Assembly: GCA_023055425.1 (NCBI GenBank)
Contig: JALGPY010000010.1
Span: forward strand, 18,511,363 to 18,575,362
Length of the DNA: 64,000 nucleotides
Source: Linanthus parryae
Taxonomy: Eukaryota; Streptophyta; Magnoliopsida; Ericales; Polemoniaceae
Direction: 5' to 3'
Made by a program: the position numbers and the translations under genes. Below are positions 10,862 to 21,747 of the stretch, one piece after another (within the stretch, counting starts at the first letter, position 1; each line of letters begins with the position of its first letter). The notes beneath the pieces are model-generated. The model searched no databases. It was not told the origin of the DNA and saw only the letters and a list, made by a program, of their open reading frames with translations.

Positions 10862-13563
10862 TCTATATATGTACTTTGACTCAGTCCTAGCAACCTCTTA
10901 GATCTATCCCTATAGATCTTTATACCGAGTATATAGGCTGCTACCCCTAAGTCATTCATTGAGAAACACTTTCCTAGCCAATCCTTGACTGATTGCAGCA
11001 TAGGAATATTGTTTCCAATGAGTAGTATGTCATCCACATACAAGACCAAGAACGCTACGGAGCTCCCACTAACCTTCTTGTAGACACAAGACTCATATTC
11101 GTTTTTGACGAAGTCAAACTCTTTGATGGCTTCATAAAAACTTTGATTCCAACTCCTAGAAGCTTGCTTTAATCCATAAGTTGATCGTTGAAGCTTACAT
11201 ACTTTATTTGCATGCTCTGGATCTACAAAACCTTCTGGTTCTGTCATGTACACATCCTCGAGAAGATTCCCATAAAGGAATGCTGTTTTGACATCCATCT
11301 GCCAAATCTCATAGTCATAGTAAGCCGCAATTGCAAGTAGGATTCAGATGGATTTGTTCATAGCGACTGGGGAAAAAGTTTCATCATAGTCTATACCATG
11401 AAGAGCCACTTGCACCCTATGGGGCGTGCCCCTTGTGGTGGTTCCACCAAAGTCCATACTTGGTTTGTGTACATGGATTCCATCTCGGATCTCATGGCTT
11501 TTAGCCACTTCTCAGAGTTCGGCCCTCGCATGGCCTCTCCATAGGTAGTAGGCTCATATCCTATGAGCATAGTTTCACCAGTTTCCTTCACGAGAAGTCC
11601 ATACCTCTCTGGCTCCTGGCGCACTCTACTCGACCTACGAAGCTCTTGTGTTACTGGAACAGGTTGCTCCACAACCTGTTGTGGTTCCTGTTTATGTTCC
11701 ATAACCGAATCAGTAATTTATGTTTCTTGAACTTCTTCAAGTTCTACAGTCCTCCCACTTGCTTATTTAGAGACAAATTCTCTTTCTAGAAACACGCCGG
11801 TCCGAGCAACAAATACTTTGTTATTGGTTGGATTGTAGAAGTAATAGCCCTTAGTATCCTTAGGGTATCCCACAAACTTACATTTATCTGATTTGGCCTG
11901 AGTTAGTCTGGATGTAAACGTTTTACATAAACATCGCAGCCCCATATCCTCATAAACGACACTGTGGGACGGCTCCTACTCCACATCTCATGTGGTGTCT
12001 TCATGACTGATTTGGATGGAACACGGTTAATGGTGAAAGCTGCACACATTAAAGCATAGCCCCAAAAAGATAATAAGATATTTTTGACACATCATAGATC
12101 TCACCATGTCCAACAAGTTTCGTTTCCTCATCTCGGATACGCCATTCTATTGTGGTGTTCCGGGTGGACTGAGTTGGGATGATATCCCACACTCTCTAAG
12201 ATAATCATCAAACTCTTGGCTCAAGTACTCACCTCCTCGATCTAATCGTAGAGCCTTGATACTTTTGCCAAGTTGCTTCTCTACTTCATTCTTAAATTCC
12301 GTGAACTTCTCAAAAGATTTGGATTTAGCCTTCATAAGGTATACAAATCCATATCTACTGAAATCGTCAGTGAATGTAATGAAGTAGACATAACCACCTC
12401 TGGCAGGTGTAGCAAACGGCCCACATACATCAGTATGTATGAGTGCTAAATGCTCACTAGTCCTTTCATCTTTCTTATTTAAAGAGGACTTTGTCATCTT
12501 TCCTAACAAACAAGCTTCACATGTCTCATATGATTCAAAATCAAATGAGTCTAGAAATCCATCCTTATGGAGTCTAGATACACGTTTTTCATTTATATGG
12601 CCTAGACGACAATGACATAGATAAGCAGGATTTAAATCATTCATTTTAATCCTATTAGTATTTATGTTATAGATTGGATAGCTTAGATCAATGATATATA
12701 ATCCATTAAATAATTGCGCACTACAATAGTGAATACTATCACAATAAATGGAACAACAATTGTTCTTTACTGAAATAGTAAAACCTTTCTTGTCCAAACA
12801 AGATACGGAAATAATTTTCTTACTCATAGAAGGAACATAAAAGCAATTATCTAATTCTAATACTAATCTAGAAGGCAGAGACAGCCTATACACGCCTATA
12901 GCTAATGCAGCAACTCTTGCTCCATTCCCAACGCGCAAGTCCACCTCTCCTTTTGCTAATCTTCTACTTCTACGTAGATCCTGCATATTTCGACAAATAT
13001 GAGATCCACATTCAGTATCTAATACCCATGATGAACAAGTAGTTAAATTAACATCTATAACAAAAATGCCTGGTGGTTGTGGGATCACTATCCCAAGCCT
13101 TTTATCCTCCAGATACTTTGGGCAAATCTATTCCAGTGTCCAGGCTGACTGCAGTAGTGACAATCACCCTTGATCACGCCTTTGGCCGCGCCACCTGCAG
13201 GTTTAAGAGAAGCGTCCTTAGGTTTAGCAACTGCCTTGCCTTTACCCTTGGAAGTAGAGGCAAACCTCTTACCCTTTCCTTTCTGCACCATCATTAGGGC
13301 CTTCCCTTTCCCTTGTTGATGGATTGTTCAGCTGTCCTCAACATATTGACTAGCTCTGGCAGAGGCTTGGCGATCTCATTCATGTTATAGTTCATGATGA
13401 ACTGTCCATAACTATCCAGCAACGATTGCAGAATTTGATCTGTGGCCAACTCTTGAACAATTCTTAAGTTTCTGTACCAGTCCAGAAAGTTGGTTCCATA
13501 AAGCTTGTCCTTCTCAAGAACAGCCCGTAGGGAGTGTGATGCATTCGATGAATTGTTTGCCAT
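10862..13563 (-). pseudogene. Copia gag-pol of C, truncated and frameshifted
   Basis: ATG at 13563 opens the gag (MANNSSNASHSLRAV). The gag then jumps from NLRIV directly to QELATD, so about 390 bp of gag present in D and F is deleted near 13450. A CCHC knuckle (CHYCSQPGHW) lies near 13150, a protease-like D-T-x-C-G-S-H near 13010 (the expected G is E here: DTECGSH), and the integrase zinc region CHCRLGHINEKRVSRLH near 12600. Integrase catalytic-core blocks (HTDVCGPF, DRGGEYLSQ) lie near 12430 and 12230, and the RT motif YVDDILLIGNN near 11020. Several frameshifts and stops (e.g. around 11300-11390, 11702-11760, 11945-12147) make it non-functional. Confidence 0.88.
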
Positions 13564-13599
13564 TGTAATTCTACAAAAACGAGAAATATACAAGATTTT

Positions 13600-15189
13600 A
13601 GTATGATTTTACTATACTCAATAATGGCTAGATTATTAAATGTATCTCCCACTATTTTTCTCGGATTAATAACCATCCATATTAATGCAGAAAATATCCT
13701 TATATTTTCTAGTGGGCCAAGATCCATATTTCGCGTTTTCCGAGCTTGCTTTGGCAAGTCACCCGGAATTGGTTATTTAGGTAGGAACCATTCCAATTAC
13801 ATCATATGGAACTCTTGGTTCAATTGGGCAAATGACCATTATTTATCCATCCCTATGAATAATCCCAATTGTACGCCTCTAGGTTCTTTTAATCTTATTA
13901 AATCTACCTAGTTGTGTCCAACATCTTACTTAAACAATTGCACATTGTTACGTGCTCTCGCATCTAATCACGATAAACCATGTTGCCATGCTTTGGCATG
14001 ATAAATCATGGGATATTAGTGATCATGATGAGTGTTTAATAACGAGAAGGCATAAACACATTTTTTTTTTAATGAGGGATTTGCCTTTCAATTTTAATTT
14101 TCTATTGTTGATCCATATCAACATGATCTATATGTTTGAGTTTTGGGCAAAACTCCAAATCATAGATCCGGGTTGTCTAATTTTCTTATTATCCTAATCG
14201 CATGCATCAACCATACACCAATCACAAAATAATAAGACAATAAAATAAACAACCACAATACAATAACATAAACGTTATGTGGATATGGCCTTTCTAGACT
14301 AAGATATTATAAAGCCAATGAGAATATCTATGAACCCTAAAAGAGATCGCATCACCATGCGCTTCCATCTTTTGTTCCATCCTTCATAGTTTTGTTGAAT
14401 GCTCCATGTTCCATCTCCATAGCTCCAATGTCTTTGGGCTTCTATTCTTCAATCTTTGGCTAACAATCTATTTTATCTAGCTACACCTATACTAGATAAA
14501 ATAAATCTCGCAAGTTGAGAAATAAACGACTCGCGGGCCGTAAACCTTAATTAATTATTACATTAATTGATCAGCTCTTAGGCCGTAAAACAAAACATAA
14601 AATAAACATTCACACACAAACCACAACCTAGGGCCATATCCAATCACCATGTGAATAGAACATAAACAGTTAAAACCAATTTTAACTCCCTTGTTCAATT
14701 TTAATTGTTTTTAGAAGAAGTAGGGTAAAAAACAATCCAAAAAGAACTTCCAAAAGCCCTATTGGATCACACACGGCCCTCGGGCCCGGCCTAGCCCAAA
14801 CCGCCGGTCCCCCCGGTCGCGCCTAGGCCCGGCCGACCCTTAGGCTGTGCGTGGCTTGGGCGGCAAGGCACAGGGGCCGTCCCCTATGGGTGGGGGGGGG
14901 CGAACCCTTCTAGGAGTTGTTTCCAAAAACAACTCCTTCGTTGTTGCTCAATCCAAGTTGTTTCCATGTTGAAAAACCCTTTTTCTAAACATGTGCCCAA
15001 ATCCTAATCTTCAAACCAAGAAACTCACTAATTTGTTGCATCCAATGCTCAATTGTATCTTGTTAGATTGAATCTCCATTCAATTGCATCTATTATGCTT
15101 AATTTGTCGTTATACGCGATGAACATGAATTTAAAGTGATAAAACAACAAAATCGTAACACATAAACTACGTTATGCTCTACGACCTGT
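13600..15189 (-). other. Leader of element C
   Basis: Non-coding leader between gag and the primer site, closely similar to that of D. Open frames in it are not conserved between copies. It holds a GC-rich patch at 14770-14880 and the perfect hairpin at 14913-14936. Confidence 0.6.
14913..14936 (-). repeat. Perfect leader hairpin in C
   Basis: Arms GGAGTTGTTT and AAACAACTCC form a 10-bp perfect stem with a 4-nt loop. It is positioned in the leader like the hairpin array of A, about 270 bp from the primer site. Confidence 0.85.
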
Positions 15190-15202
15190 GGATCTGATAC
15201 CA
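15190..15202 (-). promoter_or_regulatory. tRNA-Met primer binding site of C (one change)
   Basis: The minus strand reads TGGTATCAGATCC. The family consensus has AGAGCC, so one base is altered within the site. Confidence 0.85.
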
Positions 15203-15203
15203 C

Positions 15204-16611
15204 TGTAGGGTTTTGAACATGTAATCGCAGTGGAGGAAAATAATTATTCCGTTCAAATCCCTCCAAGGAACACAAGTCAAGAACACATAACGATAGTAAA
15301 GGATTAGTATGTTTTTACCTTTGAGTTCTCCTGTGATGACTTCAAACGCGAATAATGTCACGTTCTCTACTGTTGATCCACGCCTAGGATAGAGAATTGG
15401 ACCTCCCAACCTTCTTGTGCTAGGTAGAACGGAGGAAGGAGACAACTGAATCACGCAACAAAGTCACAAGGAGGGGCTCGGCCTCCTCGTGTGGCCGACG
15501 GGTTTGGGGCGGCGGGTAAGGGGCGGACGCCTCTTTCCTTGCTTGCTCTCAACTCTTTTCTCTCCTCTCAATATGTGTTATGATTATCATGTATTGAGAG
15601 GGAAGGAAGGAGTTCCTTTATATAGCCCAACTACTCCTAGTTGTTTCCATAAAGGCCCCAATAGTAATCACATCTATATATGGATTAGTATTATTTGCTA
15701 ATTAGTCCTACTAAGTTAGCAACTTGTTGCAATATGATCCTTTTTAATTAATCTCTATTAATTAAGTCTCTTGTCCAATTATATCCATATGGCGTGTGAT
15801 CCCATAGGTTTCTACTTAATTAGTAGTAACTATTTACAAACATGGTGCGGTGTCTAGCAACACATCCATGCCACCCAATTAATAGAAATAGTCATCTTGA
15901 CAAACCTTTGTGATCTTATTATCGCATCCCTTTGTCTCATTATCCGTATTGGATACGAAACATAAAAGTCACACTCGTATATCCAATCCATGTTTCTCGA
16001 TCCTGGGAATAGCCCTATCCATGCATATGACTTCAATATCTCCATATTGATTCATATGAGTCTGGCCCGACGTTCCATAGGCGCCATCCCTCGAGTGGCC
16101 TCGGATATTTGCTCCCGTTATGTGGGAGGGACAAATCCTAGCTACATCACTCACCATCTCTAAGCTTGATTCCTATTGTGCCCAACATGCGCTTTTATAA
16201 CTACCCAGTTACGAAGTAGCGTTTGACGTTGTCAAAGCACAACATTCCACAACTAGAGGATCTAGTGACTTCAAGTCTAAGGATGATAATATCCTATCAC
16301 CGCGGGAAGCGCTTGTGACTTTACATAACTTGTATGTAGCCTTCTCGGATTTGGTTCAATCCGGTATGTCATTACTCCAAATACATACCCATGTGTTGGA
16401 TCGTGAGATTTCCATATCAATCCAACCCCATACTAGTCTATAGATGATCGTCATGTTAATCATTATATTTGACTAGGGATTTTTAAGATAAACAACACGA
16501 TTTTATAAATCTAAGGACTTCATTATATTAAATATCTCCATAAATAATACAATGATTATTCTAGCCAATTCATACTAAAATTAGATTGCCTCTAGGGCAT
16601 CTATTCCAACA
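15204..16611 (-). repeat. 5' LTR of element C
   Basis: A 1408-bp LTR with TG...CA ends. On the plus strand it begins TGTAGGG and ends TTCCAACA. A minus-strand TATA box (within 'ctttatatagccc') lies near 15618. Beyond 16611 the sequence changes to an Athila-like LTR, so C's upstream target site is inside that older repeat. Confidence 0.9.
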
Positions 16612-17304
16612 GAAAGTTCATCCTAAATCCGGAAAAAACCATTAACACGTAAACCCCAGGCTCTCCATAGATGCCTATGTATGAGTTTAGCTACTCAAAA
16701 CTAAGTAAAACATTGTGAAATATTGCATACAATTGAGTAAAGAGGCAAATGGAATCAAACGCTGAAAAACTCGAGTTATGGCATTGATTCTAGCCCTTCG
16801 CCTTGATCCTAGTTGCTCTCCTATGCTCTTTAAGTCTTCACCAACTCTTGTGCTGCTGTTTTTTGTCGTCCTTTGTTGCCTAGGTCGAAGTAAAGAAGTC
16901 CAAGTCTTGATATTTGCAAAATAACCCCAAGAATCTGGTTCGGCTTCAGAGGCTTTCGTGCGAATGCCCGCCCCTTTCGTGCGAAAGGTTTGCATAATTC
17001 TTCTTGAATCTTCACTTATTGGTTCCCGAGCCTCTTTCATTACGCTTCCTAGCTTCCGAAGCTCGCGTCCCTGCTCCATTAAGCCCTGTTTCCTGTCAAA
17101 GACAACAAGCATTATACCAAGCAATTAAATCCATCAATTAGCATAAATAAAGCATATAAGACGTGTCTGGATTGGAATTAAGCATATGACGCATTAAGTG
17201 ATAAACACACGTTCTCTCATCAACAAGAAGCTCTGAACTCTCTCTAAAACCTCTCAAATATGTGACAAATGCTAAATAAATATAGCTCCTAAAAGGCGCT
17301 ATCA
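16612..17304 (-). repeat. Diverged Athila-like LTR, truncated
   Basis: Read on the minus strand from 17304 it begins TGATAGCGCCTTTTAGGAGC, the same start as both LTRs of gypsy element G. It then follows G's LTR in order with many changes: a 'tttatcactt' block, 'aattgcttggtat', a '(t)gacaggaa' block, 'cgtttgattc', 'tagctaaactcata' and 'tagggttta'-like segments. It ends where copia C was inserted or joined. The outer flank shows no purine tract, so this is a 5' LTR or a solo LTR of a related family. No internal region remains. Confidence 0.65.
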
Positions 17305-18519
17305 TCTAGTTCACGAATTCAAGAGAGAAAACCAAAAGTCGAGTTATCTCAAGGATCAAGGATATTGACTCCTCCAAGTGCGTCCACATACAAGATCAAG
17401 CCACAATTCCGATTTCTGATTCGACACGTGAATTCAATTAATTCGACATCCAAACTAGTGAAAATTTGAAGAACAATTAAAAAACCACTCAACAAGCCAT
17501 CCGACTTCATCAACCAACCCAACGAATGAACTAGCTAAACATGATAGATTAAAGATAGTTAGAGAGAAATGAAGTTTTCATAAGGAACACTTGAATCCGA
17601 CACTTTTTACCACCAATTCGTGCTTTAGACGTGATTAAAACTACAAACACAAGAGCAAAAAGAACTCCAAAGATAAAACTAAGCTTGAAATTGAAGAACT
17701 AAATTACTCCAAAATATTTCAACTACACAAACTAAAATAAATAGTAGCTATAAATAGTAGCTAATAGTGACTCAGCTGATTTTGCTACAGTGAACGAACC
17801 TAGAAACAAATAATAGAAGCATCATAAATAGATTGACAGTGCACACAAAATGGCCTAGAATGAATGAAAATCATCCTCCTCTCTCCTTATCTTCCTCTTT
17901 CTCTTGTTCTTGGCCCTGATTGTGCTCAAGTAAGAACTCATGAGCTCAAGAACCAGATCTGAATCGATGGAACCCCGAACTGAAATTTATGGACCGCAAA
18001 AGTGGAGCCGAGCTCTTCAATTCTTTGATACAGTTTATATAGACTTCATTAGTTGGTTTCTTATCCTCCAAGGATCAATCTCCGCCCTCCAATCAAACTC
18101 AAACCCTCTCCATTGTTGATTTGCACCAGCGTCAAAAACCCTAGTTGATTTAGGGCTTTCTTTGTTACTTGGATTTGGGCCGAATTGAGGGATGCAATAC
18201 AAAGAGATCGGGCTAGGGATCGATTTGGGACCGATTTTGCCCAATTTGGTGAAGATTTGGTCCGGTTATCGGGCTGGTTTGTAGCTTCAAACGACTTCCA
18301 TGGAGGTTTTGCATTACTCTGTTGGGCGAGGAAGAAGACAGTTGCACTGGTGAGCTGTCTTGGTGGTGTTTTTTCTAATTAGTACCCTATGTTTTCTTGG
18401 ATATTTTAGAATATACGCTAGCATTCCTTAAATGTATTGTAGCGGCCCAAATAGAATGGATAAGTTCACCAGAGCCCCCTGCCGTAAGTTCCTCTTTATA
18501 AAGACCCCTAGAAACTTTG
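17305..18519. other. Unassigned spacer
   Basis: A/T-rich sequence with no coding frame I can support. Simple-looking repeats of 'aatagtagcta' occur near 17740-17765. It may be the decayed 5' portion of element E or old intergenic DNA. Confidence 0.35.
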
Positions 18520-19165
18520 GAAAACTCTAATGAGGCCAATCCATCATATGATATTTTCCCTGATGAGTCCCCTACTGGTTTGCATGAGCTGGCACATGAC
18601 GATTCCATATCTGAGAGCCCTACGCCACAAACAATTCCTTTGTCATTCTCCCACTCTTGACGAGCCTACTATATCAGATTTTGTACCACCTACATGTGAG
18701 CTTACATCATCTTCCCCATCATTACATGTTCGACAGTCTACAAGGGTTCGTAATCCTCCTTCTTGGATGTGCGTTTATCAGTGCTCTTCAGCTATTAGTT
18801 GTTACCATGATCCTCATTCTTTTATTGAAGCTAGCACTAACTCTCTGTGGTAGCAATCAATGAGTGATTAATTAGATGCCTTAGGAGAAACCCACACTTG
18901 GGATTTGGTTCTTCTTCCACATAGAAAGACCCATGTTGATTGCAAGTGGGTCCATAAGATAAAACCCCGCTCTAATGGTTCAGTTGTGCGATACAAAGCT
19001 CGTCTTGTTGATAAGGGCTTTTCACATGAATATGGAATTGACTATGAGGAGACATTTTCTCCAGTTGCTCGAGTTACGTAATTTATCACTAGGTTAGCAT
19101 TAGTTGCTCTTCTCCATTGGTCTCTCTTTCAGATGGATGTTAAGAACGCATTTCTTAATGTTGAT

Positions 19166-19513
19166 CAATGGATGACCTAGAGGGGGGGGGGGGGGGGCAG
19201 GGGCCACGGCCCCCGCAAGACTGAAAATTTTGGTAAATACTCGTTTTATTTCACATATTTTCTTCTAATTATTAAGGATTGGCACCCTCTAATTCGAGAA
19301 ATTTAACTACACCCATCTAGTTACAATCTTTCTAACTTGATATTCGTATGATAAGAAGATAAATTATCTACTTGTGATTTATAAATTTCAGTAAATTATC
19401 ATAGCATTATCCTAAAAATTATGAATTATGTAGGAAAAATGCGAAAAAAAATCAATATATACTTTTATGTTAAAGGTCACCCCCACTCGACCCTAATCCT
19501 ACATCCGCCACTG
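19166..19513 (+). mobile_element. 348-bp hAT-type MITE inside E
   Basis: It interrupts E between KNAFLN and the expected G-D-L-T-E-K. The flanks ATGTTGAT (19158-19165) and ATGGTGAT (19514-19521) form an 8-bp target duplication with one mismatch, as expected for hAT transposition. The right end reads TCCGCCACTG (inverse CAGTGGCGGA). The left end, CAATGGATGA, matches it at 7 of 10 positions. It has a G-run at about 19182-19197 and no coding capacity. Confidence 0.7.
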
Positions 19514-20340
19514 ATGGTGATCTTACAGAGAAGGTCTACATGAAACTACCACAAGGCCTTGATGTTCCGCCTCATATGGTGTGTCATCTTCTTCGATCCC
19601 TATATTGACTCAAGAAATCTCCCTGTACTTGGTTTTTCAAGTACATTGCAACAGTGACTCAACTTGGCTTTACTACAGTCCTTATGATTCTGCACTTTTT
19701 GTACGCCGCAGTGCTGCACTGAACATGGAAGTATCCTCTCATTGCTTCATATTGACGACATGATTATCACTGATGATGATCTTCCATTCATTAATTAGCT
19801 TAAGGAATCCTTGAGTTTTCACTTCGAGATGAAGGATATGGGACCTCTCAGTTATTTTCTCTGTCTTGAGGTTACTTCCTCCACTGAAGGTTACTCTCTA
19901 TCTGAGACAATAAATGCTCAGACATGATTGCTCCAACAGGAATAGCAGACCAAAAGATTGTCTCCACCCTCTCGAGTCCAAACTTAAGCTCACTCCCCCT
20001 GTTGGAGAACTTCTCAGAGATGTTACCTGGTATCAATAGTTCGTTGGCAGTTTGGTTTACCTAACAGTTACTCATCCAAACATTGCTTATGTCGTTCATC
20101 AGGTCAGCCAATTCATGTCAGCTCCGCGTTCACACATTTCTCTGTTGTTCTTCGAATTCTTCGGTACGTCAAGGGTACTATATTTTGTGGACATCACTTC
20201 TCATCACACACACTCCATTGTTACGAGGCTTTATCGACACTGACTGGGCAGGTGATCCCACTGATCGTCGTTCCTCTACTGGCTACTGTTTCCTCTTAGG
20301 AGGTTCACTTATTTCTTGGAGGAGAAAGAAACAAACCGTT

Positions 20341-20345
20341 GTTGC
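20341..20345 (+). repeat. Left target site duplication of D (GTTGC)
   Basis: GTTGC precedes the left LTR of D and is repeated at 28436-28440 after the right LTR. The E reading frame (QTVVA then R-S-C-T-Q-A) is continuous if one copy is removed. Confidence 0.95.
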
Positions 20346-21733
20346 TGTAGGGTTTTGAACATGGAATCGCAGCGAAAGAAGATAATTATTCCGTTCAAAT
20401 CCCTCCAAGGATCACATGTCAAGAACACATAACGATAGTAAAGTAACAATATGTGTTTACCTTTGGGTTCTCCTTTGATCACTTCATACGCGAATAATTT
20501 CACGTTCTCTACGGTTGATCCACGCCTAGGATATATAATTCGACCTTCCAACCTTCTTGTGCTAGCTAGAATGGAGGAAGGAGACTATGAAATCACGCAA
20601 CAAGAACCACAAAGGAGGATTCGGCCTCCTTGTGTGGCCGACGGCTTTGGGGCGGCAGGTAAGCTTGCTTGATCTCAACTCTTTTCTCTCCTCTCAATGT
20701 GTGTTATGAATAACATGTATTAATAGGGAATGAAGGAGTTCCTTTATATTGTCCAACTACTCCTAGTTGTTTCAATAAAGGTCCCAATACTAATCATATC
20801 CATATATGGACTAGTATTATTTGCTAATTAGTCCTACTAAGTTAGCAAGTTGTTGCAATATGATCCTTTTAATTAATCCTTATTAATTAAGTCTCTTGTC
20901 AAATATATCCATATGGCGTGTGACCCATAGGTTTCTACTTAATTGGTAGAAACTATTTACAAACATGGAGCGGTGTCAAGCAACACATCCATACCACCCA
21001 ATTAATAGAAATAGTCATCTTGACAAACCTTTGTGATCTTATTATCGCATCCCTTTGTCTCATTATCCGGATTGGACACGAGACATACAAGTCACACTCG
21101 TATATCCAATCCATGTTTCTCGATCCTGGGAATAGCCCTATCCATGCATATGACATCAATATCTCCATATTGATTCATATGAGTCTTGCCAGACGTTCCA
21201 TATGCGCCATCCCTCGAGTGGCCTCAGATAACTTCTCCCGTTATGTGGGAGGGACAAGTCCTGTGTACATCACTCACCATCTCTAAGCTTGCTTCCTATT
21301 CTTCCCAACATGCGCTTTTATAACTACCCAGTTATGGAATAGCGTTTGGCGTTGTCAAAGCACAATATTTCACAACTAAAGGATCTAGTGACTTCAAGTC
21401 TAAGGATGATAATATCCTATCACCACGAGATGTGCTTGTGACTTTACATAACTTGTATGTAGCCTTCTCGGATTTGGGTCAATCCAGTATGTCATTACTC
21501 CTAATACATACCCATGTGTTGGATCGTGATATCTCCGTATCAATCAAACCCCATACTAGTCTATAGATGATCGTCCTATTAATCATTATATTTGACTAGG
21601 GATATTTAAGATAAACAACACTATTTGTAAATCTAAGGACTTCATTATATTAAATATCTCCATAAATAATACAATGATTATTCTAGCCAATTCATACTAA
21701 AATTAGATTGCCTCTAGGGAATCTATTCCAACA
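20346..21733 (-). repeat. 3' LTR of element D
   Basis: 1388 bp, TGTAGGG...TTCCAACA on the plus strand. A degenerate TATA ('ctttatattgtcc') lies near 20742 and the TTAATTAA dyad near 20867-20892. It abuts the GTTGC duplication on the left and the purine tract (plus-strand GTCTCCCACTTG) on the right. Confidence 0.95.
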
Positions 21734-21747
21734 GTCTCCCACTTGCA

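Larger units (their letters stand above)
10862..16611 (-). mobile_element. Copia element C, 3' truncated
   Basis: Minus-strand member of the same family as A, B, D, F and H. From right to left it has a 5' LTR, primer site, leader, shortened gag, protease, integrase, and reverse transcriptase up to the YIDVYER region. It stops abruptly at about 10862, next to gypsy-like sequence. The second half of RT, RNase H and the 3' LTR are absent. C and D are closer to each other than to B, F and H, judging by shared LTR and leader wording. Confidence 0.9.
18520..20345 (+). pseudogene. Older copia pol fragment E (part 1): RT to RNase H
   Basis: Plus-strand copia polymerase of a different lineage from A-D. 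Legible blocks are the linker STRVRNPPSWM near 18750, [23 protein letters not shown] near 18940-19010, [15 protein letters not shown] near 19030, and QMDVKNAFLN at 19131-19160. After the embedded MITE come TEKVYMKLPQGLDVP and KKSPCTWFFKYIA. Further on are EMKDMGPLSYFLCLEV near 19830-19870, and RNase H segments DTDWAGDPTDRRSSTGYCF and SWRRKKQTVVA near 20240-20345. It has many stops and frameshifts. The frame continues at 28436 and then at 36187, because D and F are inserted in its RNase H domain. Confidence 0.85.

Noticed and set aside
13603..13911. 102-codon plus-strand open frame, nearly identical to one at 25741-26049
   Set aside because: Both lie in the homologous leader of copia elements C and D. 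The frame is broken in the leaders of A and F and has no recognisable domain, so the similarity reflects shared repeat ancestry.
16687..17124. 145-codon minus-strand frame
   Set aside because: It overlaps the Athila-like LTR. The corresponding part of the G LTRs has no conserved frame.
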